A stretch of 64,000 nt of DNA, from assembly GCA_019914995.1 (NCBI GenBank), contig CM034129.1, forward strand, positions 2,493,725 to 2,557,724, written 5' to 3'. Of the stretch, positions 38,301 to 48,457 are shown piece after piece. A program made the translations under genes and the position numbers. The first letter of the stretch is position 1, and every line of letters begins with the position of its first letter. A model generated the notes under the pieces. It was not told where the DNA came from. It made no database searches and worked only from the letters and a program-made list of their open reading frames with translations. Source of the stretch: Acanthochlamys bracteata (taxonomy: Eukaryota > Streptophyta > Magnoliopsida > Pandanales > Velloziaceae).

Positions 38301-39873
38301 GATGAAGAGGTGAGCTTACTCATATATTAGAATTACAGGTATCATGCTGTTAAATTTCTTTGTAACGAATGTTTTGGTATTATTGGTTTTGTAGACGATT
38401 GATCGATTAATTGAGACAGGAAACAGTGAGCAAATTTTTCAGAAAGCAATTCAGGAACAGGGGCGTGGCCAAGTCTGTCCTTTTTACTTTTCTTTTTGGA
38501 TTATTTGGAATTCACGTAAATCAGCTTAATTGTTGGCTTTAACAAACCCTGATAAACTTGAATCATTCTTCAATTTGTGGGACACGGTCTTGACATTACT
38601 CAGTCATCCTTGTTGTTGCTTGCAGGTGATGGACACTCTTGCTGAAATTCAAGAACGACATGATGCAGTTAGGGAAATAGAAAGGAAGCTTCTTGAGTTG
38701 CAGCAGGTAATCTGACTTAAGTGAAACCTGTAGAACCTCTTTAATGTTGCCAAAAATGTAACCTTCTTTGAACTATTAACTCAAGTTATTCTTTTTCCTT
38801 TTAATCTGATTTGGCGGTGCTATGCTTACCAATTCAAAACTTGACGCTTCTTTTGATGCTAGTATTTGGATGAGAGTTCTTTAATCAGTTTAACCTTCTC
38901 ATGAACACTAGCATCTATATAAGTTGGAACTTTGATTGGTTGGCCAGTTATTTTCTGTTCTACTATATCAGTTAGTTGATTTGTGTGATTGTAGTGATGC
39001 ATCATAAGGGCTGATTATTGAATAATCAAATGCACTGTAATTATGAACAAGCCGGTCAATTTTTGGTGCTTATATTGAGAAAGGGTCTTAGTTGCACTTG
39101 CGCTGAAGATCGTCTTATCTGTATTTGAATACCTATTTCTATAGGGGATGGTGTTTGGTTATGCATCTAGTTAGCACCAGCTTTTCCATGAAACCTGTGA
39201 GACTCATCTCCATTATCTCAAGAGTTTGATTGTACTTGTTGTGATTAAACTGCAATTAATTATCTCATATGTGTGCTATGTCTTTACTTTCCATGTGAAA
39301 TAACAGTATGGCCCTATTAAGTTGAGAGGCTTTGTGTCTTCAGAGGATTTGCTTCCTTGTCTATTTTTAAAAATAAGTTGATGGTGTACAAGTAATATTG
39401 TGTGTAGTTATTTCATTTTGATGGTTTATTCATTTTTCTCTCTAACATTATATTTTCCTGTAGATTTTTCTGGATATGGCTGTACTTGTCGAGGCTCAAG
39501 GAGAGATCCTGGATAACATTGAATCACAGGTAGTGTTAGAGTCTCATGACATTTTCAGTCTTATAATGTCTGATTCCATGGCTGTCTTTCAGTTACCATT
39601 TATTATTAACATGTACAATATGAAGAGCTTTCCAGCAACAGACCTTTCGGCTGCAAACTTTTAACTTTGCTTTCTTCTACCTTTTTTGCAATTTGTTTTT
39701 ATCACTAGGTTTCTAGTGCCGTCAACTACGTCCAGACTGGAACAACTGCTCTACAAAACGCAAAGAAGCTTCAGAAGAATTCTCGGAAATGGATGTGCAT
39801 AGCAATAATCATCCTTTTGATTATTGTTGTCATCATTGTTGTGGCTGTGATCAAACCATGGAGCAAGAGTTGA
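35354..39873 (+). CDS. SYP132: Plasma-membrane syntaxin (Qa-SNARE), SYP132-like
   Basis: Qa-SNARE for vesicle fusion at the plasma membrane and cell plate (family knowledge for SYP13 proteins). Thirteen exons join in phase: 35354-35371, 36091-36201, 36315-36371, 36625-36673, 37276-37364, 37823-37896, 37977-38019, 38106-38166, 38284-38309, 38395-38472, 38626-38706, 39464-39529, 39709-39873; 918 nt, 305 residues (Arabidopsis SYP132 is about 304). It starts [20 protein letters not shown], has the Habc bundle ([21 protein letters not shown]), the linker NLANRQKPG, the SNARE helix ([35 protein letters not shown]), and a C-terminal anchor ([18 protein letters not shown]) ending KPWSKS. Without the 80-bp intron at 37897-37976 the reading would hit stops, but its GTAAGC/CTCAG ends restore a family-like join. 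Confidence 0.95.
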
Positions 39874-40517
39874 CATGGTTCCCTGAAGTAAAATTTTCAC
39901 AATATACATCGAGTTGTTTAGTCCTGACCATATGAATTTACAACATCGCAGCATGCTATTTTTCTCCTGATGTTTAAATTTCAAGCAAATTCATTCGTGC
40001 TCTGTAAATAGCTTGAGGGTGCCTTCAACATACCTTGATTTGTATTGTACATCAATTCTTTTATTAGCAGTAAACCTTTTTGTACTCTAAATATGTTTCT
40101 ACCCTCAGTGCAAGTTCTCCGAAACGTTGTGCTACTAGTTTGAGCACACCGACTCACCTCAAATTTGTTGACATTTGCTTGACAGCGTCTAGGGCTGTAA
40201 AAAATTATTTAAAAAATGCGAAATCAATATGTTATTACAATATATTATTACAAAAATATATAAATTTTAAAATTAAAAATCAATTGCCTAATACATTAGA
40301 TAATAGATACTGTCGGCCCAATATGGGCTGGGTTTGGTGTCGGCATAGTGGGTCCCTAAGTCTCGCTTAGCAAGATAGTTATAGATTAGCTAGCGACACC
40401 GGCCCACGTTCACCGACTAGTGAAAGCAAAACCGAACACGCGGCGAGATAGCTGGATTTTCGCGAGATGAAGGAAAGCTGACTCGACTCGAGCCATTTTC
40501 TTCTTCGATCAGCGAAC
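39874..40517. other. SYP132 3' UTR and upstream region of the Lys/Glu-rich gene
   Basis: The 3' UTR of SYP132 runs to perhaps 40080. At 40180-40310 it is AT-rich; from 40310 GC rises (GGCCCACGTTCACCGAC), as expected for the promoter/leader of the next gene. No coding exon recognised. Confidence 0.4.
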
Positions 40518-40524
40518 TATAAAT
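40518..40524 (+). promoter_or_regulatory. TATA-like box overlapping an upstream ATG
   Basis: TATAAAT lies just upstream of, and overlaps, ATG 40523. If it works as a TATA box, transcription would begin around 40550, after that ATG. If transcription begins further upstream, the ATG opens the upstream ORF listed separately. The sequence alone cannot decide. Confidence 0.35.
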
Positions 40525-42334
40525 GGCGACGTCGTTGGGAGCACAAGAAAGAAAGAAAAAAAGAGAAAGTTTCTCTCCACAACTGCTGCTTGGATCACGG
40601 GACACCACACCTAAGGTTAGAATTTGTTTAATTTACTATTTCTATGCCATTTTTCTGTTGCTCTTTGAGAAATTATTGTTATATAAAGAGTTGGTGATCT
40701 GCTCTTTAGAATTGGTTTGTTTCTTCTCTTTAGAATTGTCTATCTGGTAAGTATGAATGATTCGTTCCAAAATTTTTAGATCTGGCATATGCTGGAGGGC
40801 ATTATTATTGTTACTATTATTATTTCATCTTGTTCTTTTTTACGACTGATTGATCTAATATTGATCATGCTAGTTATATATCGAATTGGATATGGACATC
40901 CGTATAGTTTATTGTCTGAAACCAGTTTGAATCAGATTTTTATGCTCTATCTGATTATCTCGTAAAGAGACTTTGGCCTGCGCGTTATGGAGATTGTTCC
41001 TTTCCTCTTGCTAGATTCTACTTTTGTTTAACTACAAGCATTTGCTAAAAGTTTATTCCGTGGAACAAGATTCCAGTGTGGAATTGACCTCCTTGGTTTG
41101 TTAGCATGTTATGGATCCTGTATTCTACAAGCTTTTGGACTCATTGTTGCAAGGTGTTTTACAGCCTAAATTGTTTTCAAGACCGGGTTCATTAATTTGA
41201 GTCCCAATTTTTCGAAACCAGAACCTTTACATGGGACGTTTGGTGTATTCAGTATTACCAATCTAATCAAAGTCCTGTAAAAAGAGTGTATTCAGTTTTA
41301 CCAATCTAATCAAAGTCCTGTAAAAAGAGGATTGTGGATTGTTGTACAAATTCTATGTCAGACTGGTTTATCTCTAGATGATTGCATCAAGTGTTTTAAA
41401 AAACCTCTATATAATTTCAAATAGGTTTGTAGTTGATGATTTTGTTTTTAAAATTAGACTTGTCATTGCCTACCACCAAGATCCTACCTTTTGTTTTTGA
41501 CAGTTTTCTTGTTTTTATTGTCACATTAGCATTATCTGTTACAGACAGATAATGGTTCTTAGGGGCTGTTTGGCTTTCCATTCTGAGAAAGCTCCTTATC
41601 AACTTTTTATTTCACGTTTTTTCAATAAACCTTTTACCATAGTCTATAGAATTTATTTATAAATTTAAGAATGTACAGAAAAATTTTAAATAGTAAGATC
41701 TTCTTGTTGATTATGAGATTATCTATTTTTGAAGTCAAAAATAGTAGAGCTCGTTTACCGACAAAATATCCTCCATTTTAGAAAAGCTCCTCCATTCTAG
41801 AAAAGCTTCTTTCATAATCACTTCCAAACACCTCTAATTAGAGGATGCATGACCAAAACTTGCTACTGAGTTTGTCAGTTCTTACTTCATTATTTCAGTA
41901 CATATGTTGGTAATTATTTTGCAACGGTTTGACTATTTTCCTTTAAATACTATTATAAGGCATGTCGTTTTCCTTGTAGTAAGATGGCATGAAGTGGTTA
42001 AGAAGGCTACTTATGTCTCTCTCTTAAATTGAATGAGTTCCTGCAGTTATGGTTTCTTAATGTATTCTCTTGTAGCTAATCTAGCATTACGACTATCCAC
42101 TATTGATTTGTTGATGCATGTCCGAGACACTATTGATGTATGTATTAAAAACATACATTTGTGGTTGATTCTTTGTTTATTCCTTAACCAAGAACATACG
42201 TGGGTGTTATATTGTATGCAATTTCTAGTATATATCAAAATAATTACAGCTGCTCTGATGCCTTCCTTTTTATTTTTTGATATTTGCAGGAAATTGTGAA
42301 GAAAAGGCATCTGCAAAATGGGAGAAGGGTCTGA
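40523..42334 (+). CDS. Possible upstream ORF of the Lys/Glu-rich gene (44 codons, spliced)
   Basis: ATG 40523 opens 31 codons (MATSLGAQERKKKRESF...) up to a donor at 40615/40616 (CCTAAG|GTTAGA). Joining to the acceptor at 42289/42290 (TTTGCAG) adds 13 codons and a TGA at 42332-42334. It ends inside the main ORF, overlapping its start (42318) by 17 nt in another frame. Such overlapping upstream ORFs usually lower translation of the main ORF. Whether the ATG is in the mRNA is uncertain because a TATA-like box overlaps it. Confidence 0.3.
41243..41328 (+). repeat. 43-bp tandem duplication in the leader intron
   Basis: Two adjacent copies, 41243-41285 and 41286-41328, sharing GTGTATTCAG then a 30-bp nearly identical part ending AAAAAGAG. 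They differ at only one or two positions, so the duplication is recent. Confidence 0.85.
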
Positions 42335-43523
42335 TGCAACTGTTCCTCATGATGGAAAGGAGGTGAAAGAAGAGCTTAATCTCAAAATTGAAAGTAAAGC
42401 AGAGTCAGGCTCGGGCAGAAAAGAGAAGCAAGAGATTCATGTCAAGAATAAGGAAATTGATTCAGGTGTTGATAAGGAAGAGTTTCATCTGAAAATCAAG
42501 AATAAAGAATATCCAAAAAAAGAGGTGGGCAAAAAAGAGAAGCTAGAGGTTGATCTTAAAAGCAAAGAAACTAATGAGTTGGGCAAGAAAGAACAGAAAG
42601 AAGTCCATGTGGAAACAAAGGTGAAGGAAGTGGAGAAAGAGGCGTACAAGGAAAAGGAACATAAGAAAGAATCCAAGTCAGATGGCAAGAAGGATAAAAA
42701 GAACAAAGAGAAAAAGGATAAACATGTGAAATCTGATGAGGAAGACTTAGGTGAAGTGCATGAGAAGAAAGAGAAGAAAGACAAGGAGAAGAAAAAGAAG
42801 AAAAACTCCGATGAAGAGGTAGAGATTGATAATGAGGAAGAAGAAGAAGATAAGAAAGATAAAAAGAAGAAGAAAAATGATAAGAAGAAAGATAAACATG
42901 AGGATTTGGAAGAGGAGGATGAAGATGACAGCCACATAGAAGAAGGGAAGACTAAGGAGGGAAAAGATGCAGACAAGGAGAAGAAGAAAAAGAAGAGCAA
43001 AGATGCTGAGAAGTCGGACAAGGAAGAAGGGAATCGTGATGGAGATGAGGACAAGAAGGAGAAGAAGAAAAAGAAGGAGAAGAAGGACAAGGGTGAAGGT
43101 GCGGAGAAAAAGGAGAAGAAGAAGAAGGATGAATTAGAAGAAGAAACCTCGAAAGAGGGAACAAGAGAGATTGTTGTCGAAGAAGACGTAAAGGACGAGA
43201 AAGAAAAAAATCATGAGAAAGAGAAGAAAAAGGATAAGAAAGATGAGAAAAAGAAAGAGAAGTCAAAAGGTAAAGATGAGGAGGAAGAAGCTAATGAGGA
43301 GGAGAAAGGCAAAGCTAAAAAGGACAAGGGTGAGAAGAAGAATAAGGGTGAGAAGGAGAAGACCAAGGATGTTGGGAAGCTGAAGCAGAAGGTAGAGAAG
43401 ATTGGAAGAGAAATGGCAGCGCTACAAGCCAAGAAAGCGGATATTTTGAGATTGATCAAAGTAGCTGAGGATAGTCAAGCTAAAGAGATGCCAAAAGAAG
43501 AAAGCAACGGTCTTGCTGCATAA
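42318..43523 (+). CDS. Lys/Glu-rich low-complexity protein (At1g56660-like), 401 aa
   Basis: One coding exon after a leader intron of about 1.67 kb (40616-42289). The protein starts MGEGSDATVPHDGKEVKEEL and consists mostly of K, E and D runs such as KKEKKKKEKKDKGEG, with no fold expected in this part. The C-terminal 50 residues are different and look like a coiled coil (GKLKQKVEKIGREMAALQAK, then ADILRLIKVAED). The same layout occurs in the uncharacterised Arabidopsis protein At1g56660, which ends in a similar helix. Function is unknown; charge composition is compatible with nuclear or nucleolar location, but this is inference. Almost every base of the coding strand in the middle is a purine, which creates long Ser/Phe-rich frames on the other strand that are not genes. 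Confidence 0.85.
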   Translation: MGEGSDATVPHDGKEVKEELNLKIESKAESGSGRKEKQEIHVKNKEIDSGVDKEEFHLKIKNKEYPKKEVGKKEKLEVDLKSKETNELGKKEQKEVHVETKVKEVEKEAYKEKEHKKESKSDGKKDKKNKEKKDKHVKSDEEDLGEVHEKKEKKDKEKKKKKNSDEEVEIDNEEEEEDKKDKKKKKNDKKKDKHEDLEEEDEDDSHIEEGKTKEGKDADKEKKKKKSKDAEKSDKEEGNRDGDEDKKEKKKKKEKKDKGEGAEKKEKKKKDELEEETSKEGTREIVVEEDVKDEKEKNHEKEKKKDKKDEKKKEKSKGKDEEEEANEEEKGKAKKDKGEKKNKGEKEKTKDVGKLKQKVEKIGREMAALQAKKADILRLIKVAEDSQAKEMPKEESNGLAA

Positions 43524-44579
43524 ATCAGAGATAGCACTGGACAGTCGCACCAAAAATTTGCATAAATGAGTTTGTGTAGAAATGAATCTTCTTTGATGTT
43601 ATATTAACAGAAGAATCCTATTATATTCATAATATACTATACTTGCAAGATTGTGGATACTTCTTGGGTGACAATATTGGTGTTCAGTTTGATTACCATG
43701 CCCTCGGGTATGCATAGTATGAATAATGAATCCATCTTTCTGTTCTTTTCTGAGGTAAACTGTGAATTGAAATGTTGAAAATTTAAGTATGCAAGTTTCC
43801 GTGTAGTATCATCATCTGGAGGTTATGGATTCTTCAATGGCTTCTGCGGTACATGCCATGAATTTTACTTGCTTGTTTTTTTCTTAACGAAACAATGGCT
43901 TGTACTCCACTACCATTTTCTGTTGATAATTTAAGACCTGAAGGTTTCTTTAAGCTTGGGGTTAGAGAAGTGTATGACACTGCTGATTGCTGGAAAGGTA
44001 TCTTTCTTCTCTGTTGGTTGTAAACTTCAATTCCCTTCTTAAGCACCCAGGTTAAATTCATTCTGTGAGATTCTAAGAACCAGTCTAGTCTGACTTAAAC
44101 TTTTACTGCAATAATCATCAATCGCTTATTTGATATGGGCTACATGGGCGTAATTGAACCTCAAGCCCGAGAAACTCCCAGCTAAAATCTATTCGAGACA
44201 TCTACAAATGATTAAATAAGAATTTATAAGAAATTATTTTAATATTTTAAAGTGATTTAAATTTAACTTTATTTTAAAAAAATTATATATTTTATGCAAG
44301 CGATAGAAAAATACTAGAAAGTAAAATGAAAAAGGGAGGTTTGAGATAAACTGATAAGCGGATGGAAGCAGCCGAACAACCGCTTGAACGTCAAGCAAAT
44401 AATATGTAATGTGTTTTTGTAGTTACAAAAATTTTAAAATATATTCAAAAAATTTCAAAAAAAAAAAAAAATTAAATTTGATGTCAAGTGAAATGAAATG
44501 CTTTTGTCAAACATTACCTTCATTGTTTCAATGCACGCATTGGATTCCCGCCGGTCCTGAGAAAAAAGAAAGATCTCCG
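43524..44579. other. 3' UTR and AT-rich intergenic DNA
   Basis: Probable 3' UTR of the Lys/Glu-rich gene to about 43650, then AT-rich non-coding sequence. The last 60 bp (CGCATTGGATTCCCGCCGGTCC) gain GC and form the leader region of the bL9-like pseudogene. No coding exon recognised. Confidence 0.4.
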
Positions 44580-46935
44580 ATGTCGCAGTGCGCTGCCTCC
44601 CTCCGCGTTATCAAAGGCGGAAGTATTACTAAAGATGTTGTTTATTGTTCAGGGGCTTAGGTATCGGAAGCTTGAAATCATCCTCACCACGTTGAGAATC
44701 TCCATTCTCTTAGTCTTTTTTCTTTTTGCGTTGATTTGCCGTGGTGTGGGTAAGATTAAGATTGATATGTTTGAGAAGCTCGGAAAGGCTGGGAGACGGT
44801 GAAGGTGGCGCGGGGACATTTCTGCAACCACCTGATGCCGAAAATGCTTGCTGTCCAAACATTGTAACGTTGAAAACTCTGTTGTTATTTTCAATCTGAA
44901 GATGAACTTAATAGATTTTGAAGTGGATTTTTGTGTTTTGGTCAAGAGTAGAATTATACTAGTTTTTGGGATTAGGTTTCTAATTAGAGAAACGAGTGAG
45001 CTGAAAGCACTAGAGATGGTCGGAAAATGTGACTAGGCTGTGCAATGATGTAGCCTGGAGCGCCTGAGCAATTAAGCAGAAGAGAGATTTAGGCCTATGA
45101 ACAGATGCTGAGTTGCGTGCATTTCAAGATTGTAAGCTGGTTTAAAATGATTCTCCTTGATCCCATATCATCTGATTTCTAGTATCTTTCAGCCTGGTAA
45201 TAATTGAAGTGGTTAACCTTATTCTGGGTGACTGATTTCCCTCTCCTTCTTTTCTTTCTGATAGTAATCGGTTGAAGTCCATTTTCGTGCGAATCACTAA
45301 GTTGTGGTTGTGGAGTGTTCTTCAGTGCATCATTTATATTTCTATATTCATCCTGATAATTGTGCTTCATGGATAATCTCAATTCTTGTTATGCATATGA
45401 TATTCTTAAAGACAACTAGCTTGAACAGTATCTCAAACTTTACTATTTGAATGATATCTAATTTTCTTTTTAAGCTGCTTATCAATGGGTAGAGGAGGAA
45501 GAAGTTCAAGAAGTTTCATGAAACTTGTAGATAAAAGATAAGTGTCAAGTGATGCTCAATGTGTCTCTTGCTGATTCTGGATGGAAAAATGTCTGCTTGG
45601 AAGTTGCTGCCTTTGTTTTTGCCACTTAAATTTTTACGAAGTACATAAAAAGATTAGTGTCGAGTGAGCTCATTGCTTCTATTATTGACCTAGATATGAC
45701 TGCCTGCTTCATTCGCTTTATTAAAGTATGTATCTTGTAGAGATCAATACTAACATCCAGAGCATATTCGCTTCCCCTGCTAACGCATACTGGATTGTTA
45801 AATTGTTCCTATGAAACTTATTTTACTTTGAAGGTCTGTTGGATACATGTGTAGTCTATGCTATGTGTAGAGTGAGCTCCTTGCTTCTATTATTGACCTA
45901 GATATAACTGCCTGCTTCATTCGCTTTATTAAAGTAGGTATCTTGTACAGATCAAATACACATCCATATCATATTTGCTTTCCCTGCTACGCATACTGGA
46001 TTGCTAAATTGTTCCTTTGATGCATATTTACTTGAAGATCTGTTGGATACATGTGTAGTCATATGCTATGTGTTGAAACTTCTTTTTCTACTTCTTGTCC
46101 ATTGATAGGAACCAAAAATGAAAGAATATCAAGCAGCGGCCAAACGCCTAAATAATATTTGTTTTGTGAGTTACCACTTTTTCCAATGGATCATGTAATT
46201 CGAAAGAGTTGTGCACCACTGGTTTCATGGGACAAGTTTTTCAAATTAAGTGTTAAATTTTAATGTTGAACTTTTGACATGGATATTGTAGAAGGAGATT
46301 TATCCAGGTTGACAATGAATTGTGTTCCCTTGTAAGGAAAGTGAAAGAGGAGATTGTCACTGAGGTATGATTATGTTCTACTTTTCTACCATCTTTATTA
46401 TAAATATGTAGACCTTTCTTATTTTTGTGGAATAAGTGAGACATCATTTGGAGTGTGATGTTATTTTCTTCAAGAAATACATGACATGTGCACTTGCTTT
46501 TCTCTTCCTATAGCATAAATTCCAAAAACATAGGTCTTTTGAGTTTTCATATTCTTCGTCAAAAAGTTCTGTTCCCTTCATGATTGACAACATAAATCAT
46601 TCAACCTAAAGTGTGAGCTCAATGTAAAAACTTATGCATAGGCTTAAGAACAAATTACCTGTATAGTGACTGTAGCTTTTATTTCTTAGGCCTCATCGCT
46701 ATGTCTCGTCCACACATTAGAAACCTAAAGAACTTTGTTTGTATTAGTATCAGGACTAGATTTTGAGCATAGATTAATTGGAGCATTAATATTCACCCAG
46801 ATAATTTGGCTAACTTCACCGCTATAGTCATTGAAGAGTTTGAGACTCCACTTTTACCTCCCTAGGCAGATTCCTAAGCCGGAAGGGTTGCTCTAGTGGA
46901 CCTTAAATGTCAAGGTCAGGAGAATGATGAATACA
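44580..46935 (+). pseudogene. Decayed nuclear gene for mitochondrial-type 50S ribosomal protein bL9
   Basis: Blocks of organellar bL9 (Arabidopsis At5g53070 type) occur in order with introns between them: MSQCAASLRV from ATG 44580; QGLRYRKLEIILTT (44650-44697); EKLGKAG (about 44772-44792); VKVARGHFCNHLMPKMLAV (about 44800-44858); YQWVEEEEVQEV (45480-45515); KMKEYQAAAKRLNNI (46109-46165, after an AG acceptor); VDNELCSLVRKVKEEIVTE (46292-46364, before a GTATGA donor); INIHPDNL (about 46777-46800), EEFETPL (about 46833-46853), and IPKPEG...WTLNVKVR (46870-46920). Breaks: a frameshift after VVYCS near 44655, frameshifts near 44793 and 44862, another between 46853 and 46870, and TAG at 46894-46896. 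Retained introns mean it did not arise by retroposition. The functional copy is expected elsewhere in the genome. Confidence 0.85.
45659..46074 (+). repeat. 208-bp tandem duplication in a bL9 pseudogene intron
   Basis: Copy 1 is 45659-45866 and copy 2 is 45867-46074. Shared words include GCTTCTATTATTGACCTAGA, CTGCCTGCTTCATTCGCTTT and CTGTTGGATACATGTGTAGT. Copies differ by about 10% including small indels, so the duplication is not recent. Confidence 0.9.
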
Positions 46936-48457
46936 AGTTACCACCAGAACATATTCAGGCAATTGCATTAAATCATTGTGAACATATGCACTTTTGATTC
47001 ACTTGACCAACTGTTGTTCCGCATAAATCCAGCTTAATACTATATGTAAGCATCTCCTGTTATTTAAACCTCAAATGTTGGAAGTAGCAGTAAAGCCACT
47101 TAGTAATGAATGTGGACACTTAGAGCAGTTTGGACTCAATGTTGGTAAGAAGGCTGGAAGCTTCTACTTAAGGCAGCATGATGAATGGAAGCAGCTGAAG
47201 GAGCAAGCATGCAGCTGGCTCATGCCAGAGCTTGAAGCAGCCTGCTTCAACTTCTTACAGTTGCTGACCTTGAAGCTTTATAAAGAAGATGGTAACTGAC
47301 TTCAAGAAGGTCCTACTTCAGCTGCTTATGTCACCTGACATTATCATCTCTTGCCTACCTCAAGAGCTGCTTCAGCAGCCTTGATGAGTGAAAGCCGACA
47401 TCAGGTGAGGAGCTATGCGATGACATCGTGATGAAGCTTGACCATGTGCTGGTAAAGCTCCTGATGCTTTTTGACGATTTGCTCAAAGCAGCTTCAGCTG
47501 CTCTGGCTGACATTAGAAAACTGGTAAAGGTTGGCAGATGCTGGCAGAAGGTACTGGCCCAAGGAGCTGTTCACCAGCTTCAAGAATGCCTATTGAATAC
47601 AAGCAACCAGGCTGGCTTGGAGGGTCATGAGAATCATCAGTGCGCTAAGGCATTGCAAGGCATATCAAGTTCATAGCTTGGAGGTGGTAGCTAATTAAAA
47701 TTTTCACTTGTATACTAAGTATGACTGTATGAGTAGAGTGTTTTTAATTCATCGCAGGTCTGGTTGTTGCCCTCCTGGATTGGAGTATGAAGTCTCTGCA
47801 CTTTATTACTCGGTGGATTTTCTGTGGTGGTCGTTCCTAGGTTTTACTTTTCCATGCGAAAGTGGTTTCCCACGTAAATCCTTATATCTCTTTTGGTATG
47901 TTCTTCAAATCTCTTGATCCTTAGCTTGGAAGAGGCAAAATCCATGGGTACGTTAGTGTTATCTTCACTGTGCACTTAATATGGGCACTCTGTCTCAAGT
48001 ATTATCTAAGTTATCCTAGTAACAGACTCAATCTTCACCCCTGACATTTATTTTTCATGCACTTTTCTGCTTTCAAGAGTATGCTTTTGTTTTTCTAAGG
48101 GAAGGGCTTCTTTGTTGCATCTTTCGTCTATATAAGCTGTACCTTTGGAGACTAGGTGTATCATTTTGTTTGAGTAACAGTTCCCACTATCAGTTTTGTT
48201 CCTGTTAGCTGTTGCTATAGAGCCTCCAGCAATATGGTATTCTGAGGCAGATATGTAATTATGCTATGAATCAAGATACCAGGAAAGAGCTAGCACAACG
48301 TGAAAAGCATGTCCTAGTCTTTTATGTTGATGCATGGTTAGTAGTTAATGAATTCTTTCATTATATTGATGCAGATTAAAGGTGGCTAAACCGAGGTAAA
48401 TAGATGTCTCTAGTTACATCAGGGCTTGAATTCCATGAAGTTTGAGTTTAAAAACTG
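46936..48457. other. Intergenic region with an AGCTGCTT-rich block, then MCTP16 3' UTR
   Basis: From about 47075 to 47680 the DNA has higher GC and repeats the words AAGCAGCTT, AGCTGCTTCA and CTTCAGCTGC on both strands. Two plus-strand frames (47075-47299; 47428-47676) are open and look vaguely coding (VKLLMLFDDLLKAASAAL) but match no family I know. It may be a fragment of a mobile element. From about 47700 to 48457 there is AT-rich DNA including the expected 3' UTR of the minus-strand C2 gene. Confidence 0.4.

Noticed and set aside
42485..43459. Long minus-strand frames rich in Ser and Phe opposite the Lys/Glu-rich gene
   Set aside because: They follow from the purine-only sense strand (GAA/AAG codons read TTC/CTT backwards), so stops cannot occur. 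No motif or splice signal supports them.
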